From assembly GCF_002494345.1 (NCBI RefSeq), contig NZ_NXNI01000001.1, positions 3,924,346 to 3,988,345 of the forward strand: a DNA stretch of 64,000 nucleotides. The letters run 5' to 3'. Source of the stretch: Natrinema ejinorense (GTDB taxonomy: Archaea; Halobacteriota; Halobacteria; Halobacteriales; Natrialbaceae). Position numbers and translations under genes: made by a program. Under the pieces are notes generated by a model. It saw nothing but the letters and a program-made list of their open reading frames with translations, did no database searches and had not been told where the DNA came from. The stretch's first letter is position 1; each line of letters begins with the position of its first letter. Positions 26,080 to 37,841 of the stretch are shown here, piece by piece.

Positions 26080-27128
26080 GTACGGGTGCCTCGAATCCGG
26101 AGTACGTGAACGCTCGCGTTCGCTCGCGTCGAGCGGCGATGTTGTCCGACGAGGATTACCGAAAGCTGATCCGGATGGGGCCGAGCGAGATCGCACGGTT
26201 CATGGAGGAGACGGAGTACGAGCGCGAGATCAACGAGCTCGGAACGCGGTTCTCGGGCGTCGACCTGATCGAGTACGCGCTCAACCGCAACCTCGCGAAG
26301 CACTTCGACGACTTGCTCGAGTGGTCGGAGGGGAAACTCTACGACCGCATCGTTCGGTACCTCCGGAAGTTCGACGTCTGGAACCTGAAGACGATCATCC
26401 GTGGCATCTACACGGATACCGACCCCGAGGATATTCGGACGGACCTCATTCGCGCTGGCGAACTCGATGACGGGACGATCGATCGGCTCGTCGAGGTCGA
26501 CTCGATCGAGGACGTCATCGAACTGCTCGATGGGACGATCTTCGCCGAGCAGCTCGAAGTCGCATTCGAGGAGTACGAAGAGAGCGGCGCGCTCGTCCCC
26601 CTCGAGAACGCGCTCGATCGGGCGTTCTACGAGAACTTGCTCGCGGATCTCGGTCGGCCCCAGGAGGGGCCGGAAGCGAAGTACGTCGAGTTCCTCGAGG
26701 CCGAGATCGACTTCCGGAACGCCCGGAACGCGTTGCGTCTCGCGCGAAGCGGTTCGGATCTCGATCCCGCGGCCTACTACATCGAGGGTGGCGTGTTGTT
26801 CGACGAGTCGGATCTGAACCGGTTGGTCGGTGACTACGACGCCCTCGTCGATCACATCGCCGAGAACAAACGCTACGGCGACCGCCTCTCGGGGGCGCTC
26901 GACCGACTGCGGGATGCTGACAGCCTTATACAGTTCGAGCACGCACTTGACGCTGCGTTGCTCGAGTACGCGGACCTGCTTTCGAGCGTGTATCCGACCT
27001 CGATCTCACCCGTTCTGTCGTTCGTTCTCGGGAAGGAACGCGAGGTCGAGAACATCCGCGCCATCGCGCGGGGTCGCGAGGTCGGACTCGACGAAACCGA
27101 GATCGAAGAGGAGCTGGTGATCCTATGA
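26076..27128 (+). CDS. atpC: A-type ATP synthase subunit C
   Basis: A 350-residue, mostly helical subunit from ATG 26076 (MSTGASNPEYVNARVRSRRA), with SDEDYRKLIRMGPSEIARFM and the repeated helical units of the V/A-ATPase d/C family (SIEDVIELLDGTIFAEQLEV). It couples the central shaft to the c-ring. The start codon overlaps the atpE stop and its stop overlaps the atpF ATG, so E-C-F are translationally coupled. An extension from 26031 belongs to the atpE-overlapping frame. Confidence 0.93.
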   Translation: MSTGASNPEYVNARVRSRRAAMLSDEDYRKLIRMGPSEIARFMEETEYEREINELGTRFSGVDLIEYALNRNLAKHFDDLLEWSEGKLYDRIVRYLRKFDVWNLKTIIRGIYTDTDPEDIRTDLIRAGELDDGTIDRLVEVDSIEDVIELLDGTIFAEQLEVAFEEYEESGALVPLENALDRAFYENLLADLGRPQEGPEAKYVEFLEAEIDFRNARNALRLARSGSDLDPAAYYIEGGVLFDESDLNRLVGDYDALVDHIAENKRYGDRLSGALDRLRDADSLIQFEHALDAALLEYADLLSSVYPTSISPVLSFVLGKEREVENIRAIARGREVGLDETEIEEELVIL

Positions 27129-27457
27129 GCCAGGAAATCGCAGTCGTTGGCAGTCCGGAGTTTACGACCGGCTTCCGCCTCGCTGGCGTCCGTCGGTTCG
27201 AGAACGTCCCGGACGACGAGAAGGACGAACGGCTGGACGACGCTGCAACGACAGCCCTCGAAGACGAGGGCGTCGGGATCGTCGTCATGCACGACGACGA
27301 CCTCGAGCACCTGTCGCGAAACGTTCGCCAGGAAGTCGAGACGAGCGTCGAGCCGGTCGTCGTCACGATCGGCAGCGGTACGGGAGGCGGCGGGCTGCGC
27401 GACCAGATCAAACGCGCGATCGGGATCGACCTGATGGACGAGGACGAAGACAGCTAA
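27125..27457 (+). CDS. atpF: A-type ATP synthase subunit F
   Basis: A 110-residue protein with the small Rossmann-like fold of V/A-ATPase subunit F (IAVVGSPEFTTGFRLAGVRR, then GIVVMHDDDLEHLSRNVRQE). Part of the rotary central stalk with AtpD. It overlaps atpC by 4 bp and ends 3 bp before atpA. Confidence 0.93.
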   Translation: MSQEIAVVGSPEFTTGFRLAGVRRFENVPDDEKDERLDDAATTALEDEGVGIVVMHDDDLEHLSRNVRQEVETSVEPVVVTIGSGTGGGGLRDQIKRAIGIDLMDEDEDS

Positions 27458-27460
27458 ACT

Positions 27461-29224
<1,764 letters not shown>

Positions 29225-29226
29225 CG

Positions 29227-30636
29227 ATGAAAGAGTACCAGACTATCACGGAAATCAGCGGTCCGCTGGTGTTCGCCGAGGTCGACGAGCCGGTCGGTTA
29301 CGACGAGATCGTCGAGATCGAGACCGAAGACGGGCGAACGCTGCGCGGCCAGGTGCTGGAATCGAGCGAAGGGATCGTCTCGATCCAGGTGTTCGAAGGC
29401 ACGGGCGGGATCGACCGCAACGCCTCCGTTCGCTTCCTGGGCGAGACGATGAAAATGCCGGTCACCGAGGACCTGCTCGGACGGGTGCTCGACGGCTCCG
29501 GGAACCCGATCGACGGCGGTCCGGAGATCGTCCCCGACAAGCGCCAAGACATCGTCGGGAAAGCGATCAACCCCTACTCGCGGGAGTACCCAGAGGAGTT
29601 CATCCAGACCGGCGTCTCTGCCATCGACGGCATGAACACGCTGGTTCGGGGGCAGAAGCTCCCGATCTTCTCCGGCTCGGGGCTTCCACACAACGAACTT
29701 GCACTCCAGATCGCCCGCCAGGCGACCGTCCCCGAAGAGGACGAGTCCGGCGAGGGCTCGGAGTTCGCAGTCATCTTCGGTGCGATGGGAATCACCGCCG
29801 AGGAGGCAAACGAGTTCATGGACGACTTCGAGCGCACCGGCGCGCTCGAGCGCTCGGTCGTCTTCATGAACCTCGCGGACGACCCCGCAGTCGAGCGGCA
29901 GGTCACCCCGCGACTCGCGCTCACCACGGCCGAGTACCTGGCCTTCGAGAAGGACTACCACGTCCTCGTCATCCTGACGGACATGACCAACTACTGTGAG
30001 GCACTGCGCGAGATCGGTGCCGCACGCGAGGAGGTCCCGGGTCGCCGTGGCTACCCCGGATACATGTACACCGACCTGGCACAGCTCTACGAGCGCGCCG
30101 GTCGTATCGAGGGCAAGGATGGGTCGGTCACGCAGATCCCGATCCTGACGATGCCCGGCGACGACGACACGCACCCGATTCCCGACCTGACCGGCTACAT
30201 TACCGAGGGTCAGATCATGATGGATCGCGACCTCAACAGTCAGGGGATCGAGCCGCCGGTCAACGTCCTGCCCAGCCTCTCGCGGCTGATGGACGACGGG
30301 ATCGGCGAGGGCCTGACCCGCGAAGACCACGGCGACGTCTCCGACCAGATGTACGCCGCCTACGCGGAGGGTGAGGACCTGCGCGACCTCGTGAACATCG
30401 TCGGTCGCGAAGCGCTCTCCGAGCGGGACAACAAGTTCCTCGACTTCGCCGACCGCTTCGAGGAGGAGTTCGTCCAGCAGGGGTACGACACCAACCGCTC
30501 GATCGACGACACGCTCGAGGTCGGCTGGGACCTGCTCTCGGACCTCCCCAAAGAGGCGCTCAACCGCATCGACGAGGACCTCATCGACGAGCACTACCGC
30601 GAGGACGAGACGGCCGAAGCCGTGCAGGCGGACTGA
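29227..30636 (+). CDS. atpB: A-type ATP synthase subunit B (regulatory)
   Basis: A 469-residue non-catalytic nucleotide-binding subunit from ATG 29227 ([20 protein letters not shown]). [18 protein letters not shown] replaces the canonical P-loop, as normal for subunit B. The arginine-containing segment [14 protein letters not shown] is present. A hairpin terminator follows directly. In most haloarchaea atpD comes next; here it is displaced to 39507. Confidence 0.97.
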   Translation: MKEYQTITEISGPLVFAEVDEPVGYDEIVEIETEDGRTLRGQVLESSEGIVSIQVFEGTGGIDRNASVRFLGETMKMPVTEDLLGRVLDGSGNPIDGGPEIVPDKRQDIVGKAINPYSREYPEEFIQTGVSAIDGMNTLVRGQKLPIFSGSGLPHNELALQIARQATVPEEDESGEGSEFAVIFGAMGITAEEANEFMDDFERTGALERSVVFMNLADDPAVERQVTPRLALTTAEYLAFEKDYHVLVILTDMTNYCEALREIGAAREEVPGRRGYPGYMYTDLAQLYERAGRIEGKDGSVTQIPILTMPGDDDTHPIPDLTGYITEGQIMMDRDLNSQGIEPPVNVLPSLSRLMDDGIGEGLTREDHGDVSDQMYAAYAEGEDLRDLVNIVGREALSERDNKFLDFADRFEEEFVQQGYDTNRSIDDTLEVGWDLLSDLPKEALNRIDEDLIDEHYREDETAEAVQAD

Positions 30637-30638
30637 TC

Positions 30639-30670
30639 GTCGCAGGTCCGCTGCGACGCGACGCTTTTTG
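30639..30670 (+). terminator. Hairpin plus T-tract terminator after atpB
   Basis: GTCGCAG-GTCCG-CTGCGAC (30639-30657) is a perfect 7-bp stem with a 5-nt loop beginning 2 bp after the atpB stop, followed by TTTTT at 30665-30669. It appears to end the atpHIKECFAB transcript, which would leave atpD on a separate transcript. Confidence 0.6.
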
Positions 30671-30876
30671 CCGTTGGATCGGGACGCTTCCGACTCGAGT
30701 AGTCGCTCGTCTCCGAGCGGCTTCGATACTCCTTCGACCGCTATCGGACGGCTAAACCGTCTGAGGACGGCGAACCGTGACTAGTTCCACGACGGAATCC
30801 TCGGGCTCGATCCGGCGAAACGCACCTACCCTGTTTGGCGTTTCATTATTGTCGGCTGTTACCTAGACCCACAGAC

Positions 30877-31608
30877 ATGGCACCACCAGGTGCTGAGTCG
30901 ATATGGCTGTGGATCGGTACGCTCGGGATGACCCTCGGGATGGTGTACTTCATCGCCAGCGGCTGGAACCTGCGGGATCCCGAGCAGGAACTGTTCTACG
31001 TCATCACGATCTTCATCACCGCCATCGCGGCGGCGTCGTACTTCGCGATGGCGACCGGCTTCGGCCTGACGGAGATCGAGGTGGCGGGAGAGACCCTCGA
31101 CATCTACTGGGCCAGATACGCCGACTGGCTGTTCACGACGCCGTTGTTGTTACTCGACCTGGCGCTGCTCGCCAGAGCCGATCGGAACACGATATACACC
31201 CTCGTCGGGCTGGACGTGTTCATGATCGCCACCGGGCTGGGCGGTGCGTTAGCGACGGCGGCCGTCGTCTTCCGGCTCACGTGGTGGGGTATCAGCACTG
31301 CGGCGCTGTTGTTCTTGCTGTACTTCCTGGTGCGATCGCTGGACGAACTCTCCGGAGGCCTTCCGGCGGAAGTCTCCACCCTGGTGAACCGACTCCAGAA
31401 CCTGCTGATCGTGTTGTGGATCGCGTACCCGGTCGTGTGGCTCGTCGGGACCGAGGGACTCGGTATCCTCCCGCTGTACTGGGAGACCGCGGCGTTCATG
31501 ATGCTCGACCTCTCCGCGAAGGTCGGATTCGGATTCGTGTTGCTCCGGAGCCACTCGGTGCTCGACGCTGCGACCGACATCTCGCGTGCGCGGGCGACGG
31601 CTCCGTAA
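30877..31608 (+). CDS. bop: Bacteriorhodopsin, light-driven proton pump
   Basis: A 243-residue seven-helix microbial rhodopsin. RYADWLFTTPLLLLDL carries the equivalents of the D85 proton acceptor and D96 donor of Halobacterium bacteriorhodopsin. LDLSAKVGFGF carries the retinal-binding Lys (K216), LVGLDVFMIATGLGG the D115 equivalent, and GTEG and WETAAF the E194/E204 release pair. These residues indicate an outward proton pump rather than a halorhodopsin or sensory rhodopsin. Start ATG 30877 (MAPPGAESIWLWIG). It lies 240 bp after atpB and 191 bp before blh. No bat or brb genes are present. Confidence 0.95.
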   Translation: MAPPGAESIWLWIGTLGMTLGMVYFIASGWNLRDPEQELFYVITIFITAIAAASYFAMATGFGLTEIEVAGETLDIYWARYADWLFTTPLLLLDLALLARADRNTIYTLVGLDVFMIATGLGGALATAAVVFRLTWWGISTAALLFLLYFLVRSLDELSGGLPAEVSTLVNRLQNLLIVLWIAYPVVWLVGTEGLGILPLYWETAAFMMLDLSAKVGFGFVLLRSHSVLDAATDISRARATAP

Positions 31609-31799
31609 GTCCCACCAGCGATCCCCGCTCGAGACTCACACGACGTGACCGCCACCGCGACCATCCGACGCCGGCCCGTCGGAACGGGTGGTCCCGAACC
31701 AAACATGTCTCCAACCCACCCCGCCACGGACGCCGAATTCCGGGCCACGAACCTCTTTAGCGCTCACGGGCTAGTACCGGACGAGTTGGTGATCCCACG

Positions 31800-32861
31800 G
31801 TGGCAGTAGATCGATTCGCCGGCTTCTCGTCGGCCAGCCGCCGGCGTCTCCGAACGGCTCTCCTGGTCCCCTCGTGGGTCGTCGTCGCCGTGCTCGTCGT
31901 CACAGTCGCCGCGGGAGCGACGATCCCACCCGGAGTACAGTACGTCCCGCTCGCGCTGAGCGTCGTCGTCTTCGGGCTGCCACACGGGGCCGTCGATCAC
32001 CTCGCCGTCGCCCGCGCTCGAGGCACGACCCCGACCCGGCGAGGCGTACTCGCCGTGGGGGCCCTCTACCTCCTGCTGGGCGGTGCCTACGCCGCTCTCT
32101 GGTTTTTCGCTCCCGTTTTCGCAGCCGTCGCGTTCATCGCGATGACGTGGTTCCACTGGGGGCAAGGGGACCTCCACGCTGCAGTGACGTTCGCCGGGGG
32201 CGACCACCTCGAGACGCGCGTTCAGCGCGTCCTGTTCGTGGTCGTCCGCGGCGGCCTGCCGATGCTGGTCCCGCTGCTCGGCTTTCCGGAGACGTATCGG
32301 CGCGTCCTGACGGCGTTCGTCGCGCTGTTCGGCGAGGGGTCGCTGGGCAGTTGGGAACAGCTCTTCGAACCGAGGGTGCGGCTCGTACTCGGGGGCGGAT
32401 TCCTCGCGCTGACGATCGTGACCCTGACGCTGGGTCGTCTCCGCGCCGGCGCGAACGACCGCGGGTGGCGGATCGATGCTGCCGAGACAGTCCTCCTGTG
32501 GATCTACTTCCTGACGGTGCCGCCGTTGCTCGCCGTGGGGACGTACTTCCCGCTGTGGCACGCGATCCGACACGTCGCGCGACTCCTGTTGGTCGACGAC
32601 GACGCGGCCGACGCGCTCCGGTCCGGTCGGTGGCTCCCCGCACTCGGTCGGTTCGCGCGGGACGCCGCCCCGCTGTCCGCCCTGTCGGTCGTGTTGCTTG
32701 CCGGATTCGCCGTCGCCGTCCCGGGCGATCCCCGATCCGACCTCGGCATCGCGGCGTTGTATCTCGTCTTCGTCGCCGTGTTGACTCTCCCCCACATCGT
32801 CGTCGTCTCGGCGATGGATCGAGCCGAAGGCGTGTGGCGGCCCGGCAAGCCGGGGCGGTAG
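31800..32861 (+). CDS. blh: Brp/Blh family beta-carotene 15,15'-dioxygenase
   Basis: A 353-residue membrane protein with about eight to ten hydrophobic segments. The conserved histidines of the Brp/Blh family are in FGLPHGAVDHL, WFHWGQGDLH, PLWHAIRHVARL and TLPHIVVV. The family cleaves beta-carotene to two retinal molecules at a non-heme iron centre. Placement directly after bop supports supply of retinal for the pump. It starts with GTG at 31800 (the following codons read AVDRFAGFSS); no better start is in frame nearby. Confidence 0.92.
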   Translation: MAVDRFAGFSSASRRRLRTALLVPSWVVVAVLVVTVAAGATIPPGVQYVPLALSVVVFGLPHGAVDHLAVARARGTTPTRRGVLAVGALYLLLGGAYAALWFFAPVFAAVAFIAMTWFHWGQGDLHAAVTFAGGDHLETRVQRVLFVVVRGGLPMLVPLLGFPETYRRVLTAFVALFGEGSLGSWEQLFEPRVRLVLGGGFLALTIVTLTLGRLRAGANDRGWRIDAAETVLLWIYFLTVPPLLAVGTYFPLWHAIRHVARLLLVDDDAADALRSGRWLPALGRFARDAAPLSALSVVLLAGFAVAVPGDPRSDLGIAALYLVFVAVLTLPHIVVVSAMDRAEGVWRPGKPGR

Positions 32862-32950
32862 CGTCGGGTCGACGGCGGCGGCCACAGGAACTGTCAGGTA
32901 ATGTAACAAATCGAAACAACCGTATACCTCGTTGATTAATTGTGGTATGT

Positions 32951-34564
32951 ATGCACAAACCATTGCTCGTCCCGGAGTTCTTAGACCGGGCACGAACGCA
33001 CTACGGCGACGACGAGGCGGTGGTCGCCACCACGGGCGAACGGTTCACGTACGACGAACTCGGCGAGCGAGCCGACCGATTTTCCGCGGCGCTGCAGGAG
33101 CGAGGGATCGAGAAGGGCGATCGGGTCGCCGTCCTCGACCCGAACACGCACTATCACCTCGAGGCGGCCTACGGGATCATGCAACTCGGGGCGGTTCACA
33201 CCCCGCTGAACTACCGGCTCACGCCCGACGACTTCGAGTACATCCTGTCGGACGCGGGCGTCGACGCCATCTACGCCGACTACGACTTCGCCGACAGGAT
33301 CGAGGAGATCCGCGACGAGGTACCGACGGAGACGTTCGTCACGAACGACGCGGATGCCGTGGACGGCGATTGGGAATCGTTTGACGCGGTACTCGAGGAC
33401 GCGGGCACCGACTACGAGCGCCCCGAGATGGCCGAGGACGAGATCATCACGATCAACTACACCTCGGGAACGACGGGCGATCCGAAGGGGGTCTGCCGAA
33501 CGCATCGCTGCGAGACGATCCACGCCTACTTGCTGGTCGGCCATCAGGAGATCGCGGACGACGACGTCTACCTGTGGACGCTGCCGATGTTCCACGCGAA
33601 CGGCTGGGGCCACATCTTCGCGGTGACGGGAATCGGCGCGAAACACGTCTGCACGCGCGGTATCGACGCCGGGGAGATCTTCGAGACCGTGCGATCCGAG
33701 GACGTCTCGTACATGTGCGGTGCGCCGACGGTGTTGAACATGCTGATCGACCACTACGAAGAGCACGAGCCGGAGACGACCGGCGAGCGGGACGTGCGGC
33801 TCGCGACCGCGGGCAGTGCGCCGCCGGAGGCGACCATCCGGACCGTCGAGGACGAGTTCGGCTGGTACCTGAAACACGTCTACGGGGCGACCGAGACCGG
33901 GCCGCTGATCACGACCTCCGACGCGCGCCGACACTTCGCGGACGACAGCGACGACCGATTCCGGATCAAGAAACGGCAGGGATTGGCCTATCTCGGAACG
34001 GAAATCCGCGTCGTCGACGAGGACGGCGCGGACGTTCCCCACGACGACGAAACCCTCGGCGAGGTCGTCGTCCGTGGCAACCAGATCATGGAGAAGTACT
34101 GGGAGAAACCCGAGGCGACCGAGGAGGCCTTCACCGACCGACTCGAGGGATACTACCACACCGGCGACCTCGCGACGATCGACGAGAACGGCATGATCGC
34201 GATTCAAGACCGGAAGAAGGACATCATCATTTCGGGCGGGGAGAACATCTCGAGTATCGAACTCGAGGACACCCTGTTCGACCACCCCGAGGTGTCGGAC
34301 GTGGCGGTGATTCCAGCGCCCAGCGACGAGTGGGGTGAGACGCCGAAGGCGTTCGTCGTCCCGGACAGCGGTGATCCGGCCGATCCGGACGTGACGGCAC
34401 GCGACCTCGAGGCCTTCACGCGGGAGAACCTCGCGGGGTACAAGACCGTCCACCGGGTCGAGTTCGTCGAGGAATTGCCGACGACCGCGACGGGCAAAGT
34501 GCAGAAATACGAACTCCGTCAGGAGGAGTGGGAGGACGAAGAACGAATGGTCGGACAGGGGTAA
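32951..34564 (+). CDS. AMP-forming acyl-CoA synthetase / ligase
   Basis: A 537-residue ANL-superfamily enzyme. The P-loop-like AMP-binding motif is NYTSGTTGDPKGV near residue 170, followed by HVYGATETGPLITTSDAR, GYYHTGDLATIDENG, KKDIIISGGENISSIELE and the C-terminal catalytic Lys in TTATGKVQKYEL. It activates a carboxylic acid as its acyl-AMP and then acyl-CoA. Medium- or long-chain fatty acid is most likely but unproven. CGTATACC around 32921 is a TATA element 30 nt before this ATG; a GTG at 32942 is an alternative start. Upstream of the ABC transporter on the same strand. Confidence 0.9.
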   Translation: MHKPLLVPEFLDRARTHYGDDEAVVATTGERFTYDELGERADRFSAALQERGIEKGDRVAVLDPNTHYHLEAAYGIMQLGAVHTPLNYRLTPDDFEYILSDAGVDAIYADYDFADRIEEIRDEVPTETFVTNDADAVDGDWESFDAVLEDAGTDYERPEMAEDEIITINYTSGTTGDPKGVCRTHRCETIHAYLLVGHQEIADDDVYLWTLPMFHANGWGHIFAVTGIGAKHVCTRGIDAGEIFETVRSEDVSYMCGAPTVLNMLIDHYEEHEPETTGERDVRLATAGSAPPEATIRTVEDEFGWYLKHVYGATETGPLITTSDARRHFADDSDDRFRIKKRQGLAYLGTEIRVVDEDGADVPHDDETLGEVVVRGNQIMEKYWEKPEATEEAFTDRLEGYYHTGDLATIDENGMIAIQDRKKDIIISGGENISSIELEDTLFDHPEVSDVAVIPAPSDEWGETPKAFVVPDSGDPADPDVTARDLEAFTRENLAGYKTVHRVEFVEELPTTATGKVQKYELRQEEWEDEERMVGQG

Positions 34565-34649
34565 GCCGAACCCGAGAAGCGGACCGCTCTCCTAACAGCT
34601 CGATCGAGTCGTTCGAAAGTGTCGCCGAGCGATATGTTCCGCTCCGAGA

Positions 34650-34713
34650 CACTATATAGGATCATATTTCTAACATAGCAACGGCTTAGTGTCTCTTGTC
34701 GGCTTGCGTATCT
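34650..34713 (+). promoter_or_regulatory. Promoter region of the ABC transporter operon
   Basis: CACTATATAGGATCATATTTC at about 34649-34669 is strongly AT-rich against a GC-rich background and contains TATATA. A start about 25 nt downstream would leave a leader of about 20-30 nt before the ATG at 34714. Confidence 0.45.
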
Positions 34714-35859
34714 ATGTCCGAGTCGACAGGGACGACGCGGCGATCGGTGCTTGCGAGTGGCGTGACTGCGAGTACGCTCTCGGTTGCAGGGTGTCTGGGC
34801 GATTTCGTCGGTGGGAGCGGCGGCCAGACCTACACGGTCGGTCACGGCGAGTACGAAACGGAGGTCGACGCCGCGGCGTTCCCCGAGGAGCTACAGATCT
34901 ACTGCGTCCAGACCGGGTGGTCGAACTGGGGGGCCGTCATGGAAGCCTTCGAAGAGGAGTATGGCATCCCACTCTACGACGCGCAGGGATCGTCGGGCGA
35001 GGCCCTCGAGGACATGCGAGCCAACGCGCAGAACCCGACCCACTCGGCGTACAACGGCGGCTACTCCTTTGGCCTCGAGGCGATGAACGACGAGTTGACG
35101 ACCGAGTACAAGCCGGCGAACTGGGACGTGGTCCCCGACGATCTGAAGACCGACAACGGCCACGTGACCGCGACGCGGCAGATGACGACCGCGGTGACCT
35201 ACCGGGCGGACGTCTACGAGGAGCGGGGGTTGGACGCCCCCGAAACGTGGGAGGACCTGAAACATCCCGACATCGCGAAGGACCTGGCCTTTACGCCGCC
35301 ACACACCGCCAACGGACAGGCCTCCGCGCTATCGGTCAACCGGGCCTACGGCGGCGATCTGGACGATCTCGATCCGGTCATCGAGTACCACGAGGCGATC
35401 GCCGAGCACGGCGCGGACTTCCGACGCAACGTCGAGGGACCGATGACTGCGGGCGAGATCTCGACGGTCATCGAGTACGACTACACCGGGCTGAACCTCA
35501 AGTACAACAACGAGGAGTTCGACGAGGACCAGATCGAGGTCGCGATCCTCGAGGGGCCCGAGGGGGAACCGGGCGCGATGAACGTCCCCTACGGCTACGC
35601 CCTGTTGCGAAACGCGCCAAATCCCGAGGCGGCGAAGCTGTTCATGGACTACGTCCTGACCGAGGACTGCCAGAAGCTGTTCTTCGACGCCTACGTCCGT
35701 CCGATCCGGGCGAACGAACTCGACCAGCCCGACGAGTTCCCGGACCAGTCGTCCTACGAGGCGGCGGGATTCACGATCGATCAGGAGGAACTCGTCTCGA
35801 AGCAAGCCGACATTCAAGAAACGCTCGTCGACCGAACCCCGCTACAGGGAGCCCAGTGA
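34714..35859 (+). CDS. ABC transporter substrate-binding Tat lipoprotein (PotD/Fbp type)
   Basis: A 381-residue protein with a twin-arginine signal (TTRRSVLASGV) and lipobox (VAGCLG). The mature domain is a type-2 periplasmic-binding fold (YCVQTGWSNWGAVMEAFEEE, then GEALEDMRANAQNPTHS and a hinge region VPYGYALLRNAPNPEAAKLF). Putrescine/spermidine, iron, thiamine or 2-aminoethylphosphonate binders share this fold. The ligand cannot be read from the sequence. First gene of a four-gene operon with two permeases and an ATPase. Confidence 0.88.
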   Translation: MSESTGTTRRSVLASGVTASTLSVAGCLGDFVGGSGGQTYTVGHGEYETEVDAAAFPEELQIYCVQTGWSNWGAVMEAFEEEYGIPLYDAQGSSGEALEDMRANAQNPTHSAYNGGYSFGLEAMNDELTTEYKPANWDVVPDDLKTDNGHVTATRQMTTAVTYRADVYEERGLDAPETWEDLKHPDIAKDLAFTPPHTANGQASALSVNRAYGGDLDDLDPVIEYHEAIAEHGADFRRNVEGPMTAGEISTVIEYDYTGLNLKYNNEEFDEDQIEVAILEGPEGEPGAMNVPYGYALLRNAPNPEAAKLFMDYVLTEDCQKLFFDAYVRPIRANELDQPDEFPDQSSYEAAGFTIDQEELVSKQADIQETLVDRTPLQGAQ

Positions 35860-35868
35860 GAGCACGGT

Positions 35869-36792
35869 ATGTCTCTTCGGCAATCGATGTCGGCGTCGGT
35901 CCGTCGAGTCGCGACGCTTGCCGTCGCGACTGCCCGCCCGACGACCGAACGCGACCGCGAACGCCGGCGGATCGCGATCATGTGTCTGCCCTTCTTCGTC
36001 CTCGCGATAGTTGCGGGGTTCGTCCCGCTCGCGATGCTGGCACGGATCAGCCTCGCCGAGGACACGATCTGGATGACGGGCTGGTCGCTCGAGGCCTGGC
36101 GAACCCTCGCGACGACCGCCGAGTACCGGGGGGTCGCCTGGAACACGCTGTGGTTCGTCGGGCTGGCGACGCTGGTCAGCGTCGCACTCGGCGTGGCCGT
36201 CACCCACGTCCTCGAGAAGTACGACCTCCCCGCCGAGCGGGCCGTCGTCGCGGCGGTCTCGTTCCCGATCGCGCTGCCGGGGATCATCGTCGCGTATCTG
36301 ATCGTCGTCCTCCTGGGCCGACAGGGGCTGATGACGAACGCCGTGGCGGTCGCGACGGGGCAGAGCGCGCTCGATCTGGCGAGTGCGACCGCAATCAGCG
36401 GACTGTTCCTCGGCTACGTCTACTCGCTGCTGCCGCGAGCGACGATGGTGCTTCGTGGGACCTACGCCGAGGTCAACACGCAGGCCGAGGAAGCGGCCCG
36501 CGCACTCGGTGCGAGCCGCTGGGAGACGTTCTATCACGTGACGCTCCCCGAAATTCGACCGGGAATCGTCGCGGCGGCGATCCTCACGTTCCGTTCCGGG
36601 CTCGCGATCTTCGGGACCGTCCTGATCCTGCAGAGTCACCGCGTGATCACGCTCCAGATACACGAGGAGACGAGCGTCGGCTCGTACCAGCCCGACGTCG
36701 CGGCCGCGATCGGGCTCGTCTACGTCGTCTTCATCGTCGCGTTCACGTTCGTCGGGCTGCGGTTCGTCGAGAACGACACGGTGGGGATCTGA
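35869..36792 (+). CDS. ABC transporter permease (PotB-like)
   Basis: A 307-residue integral membrane protein with about six TM segments. The cytoplasmic EAA loop is EEAARALGASRWETFYHVTL, where the ATPase docks. The N-terminus is charged (RPTTERDRERRRIA). It is 9 bp after the binding-protein gene and ends 1 bp before the next permease gene, so the operon is tightly coupled. Confidence 0.9.
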   Translation: MSLRQSMSASVRRVATLAVATARPTTERDRERRRIAIMCLPFFVLAIVAGFVPLAMLARISLAEDTIWMTGWSLEAWRTLATTAEYRGVAWNTLWFVGLATLVSVALGVAVTHVLEKYDLPAERAVVAAVSFPIALPGIIVAYLIVVLLGRQGLMTNAVAVATGQSALDLASATAISGLFLGYVYSLLPRATMVLRGTYAEVNTQAEEAARALGASRWETFYHVTLPEIRPGIVAAAILTFRSGLAIFGTVLILQSHRVITLQIHEETSVGSYQPDVAAAIGLVYVVFIVAFTFVGLRFVENDTVGI

Positions 36793-36793
36793 G

Positions 36794-37744
36794 ATGACCG
36801 ACCCTATCGAGCCGACGACCGCGGCCGACGACTCGAGCGTGGGGACCGGGGCTGACCGACCGGAGACACGCTCCGATGGCGGTACTGTCACCGCCGACGC
36901 GTCCGCGGAGTGGTCGCGGTCAGGATCCGCGCTGTCGACCATGCTCGGTCGACCGATCCTCGTCGGCGTCGTCTCGATCGTCGTCGCGTTCCTGACCGTC
37001 CCCGTCGTCGTCACGTTCGTCTCCTCGTTCGCTCAGTCGGCGACGGGCGTCGTCCCGCGGGGATTCGTCACCCTCGAGCACTGGCGACAGGTGCTTGGCT
37101 TCGGTGACTACGGCGTCCGGACGAACGCGATTCCGGGCCTCGCGTTCAGTCTCGCCATCGCGACCGGTGGGATGCTCTTGAACGTAGTGATCGGGGTCCC
37201 CATCGCGTACGCGCTCGCGCGGTACGAGTTTTTCGCACGGGACTGGGTGAACACGGTCGCGATCCTGCCGCTCGTTCCGGGGCTGATCCTCGGCATCGCC
37301 TTCGTCCAGACCTACCCCGAGTTCGGCCGTTCGGCGTTCGGGTTGATCGCGGGCTATTGCCTGCTCAAATCGCCGTACATGGTCCTGACAGTACAGAGTT
37401 CGTTCCAGTCGATGGACCTCGTCCGCCTCGAGGAGAGCGCCCGGTCGTTGGGCGCATCGTGGCCCCGGACGTTCCTGACGATCGTCGTACCACACGCTAA
37501 GCGGGGGATCGTGGCGGGCTCGATTATCACCTGGACGCTCGCGGCCGCGGAGTTCAACTTCACGTACATGGTCGCGAGCGGGAGCCCGGACCCGTTCGCG
37601 ATCTTCCTCTATCGGAACATCTCGAACGCGACCCATCTGCAGTCCGCGGCGGCCGTCTCGGTGTATTTCCTGATCGTCGTCGCCGCGATCCTCGTCTTGC
37701 AGTGGCTTGGCAGTAGTGGATTCACGACCGTACGACAACGATGA
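36794..37744 (+). CDS. ABC transporter permease (PotC-like)
   Basis: A 316-residue membrane protein with an N-terminal low-complexity extension (about 1-50, Thr/Asp/Ser-rich) and six predicted TM segments. The EAA loop reads EESARSLGASWPRTFLTIVV. It forms the transmembrane channel with the preceding permease. The ATPase gene follows with a short gap. Confidence 0.9.
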   Translation: MTDPIEPTTAADDSSVGTGADRPETRSDGGTVTADASAEWSRSGSALSTMLGRPILVGVVSIVVAFLTVPVVVTFVSSFAQSATGVVPRGFVTLEHWRQVLGFGDYGVRTNAIPGLAFSLAIATGGMLLNVVIGVPIAYALARYEFFARDWVNTVAILPLVPGLILGIAFVQTYPEFGRSAFGLIAGYCLLKSPYMVLTVQSSFQSMDLVRLEESARSLGASWPRTFLTIVVPHAKRGIVAGSIITWTLAAAEFNFTYMVASGSPDPFAIFLYRNISNATHLQSAAAVSVYFLIVVAAILVLQWLGSSGFTTVRQR

Positions 37745-37841
37745 GACTGATACACACGCTCACTGGCGGCTCGGAACCGGCATCGATCGATCGCGGACGA
37801 CACCGCGCTCGAACTGGCTCCACGGACCGGGGTGGTCGTTC

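Noticed and set aside
34689..36797. 702-residue frame overlapping the ABC operon
   Set aside because: Different frame through two certain genes; Arg-rich shadow translation.
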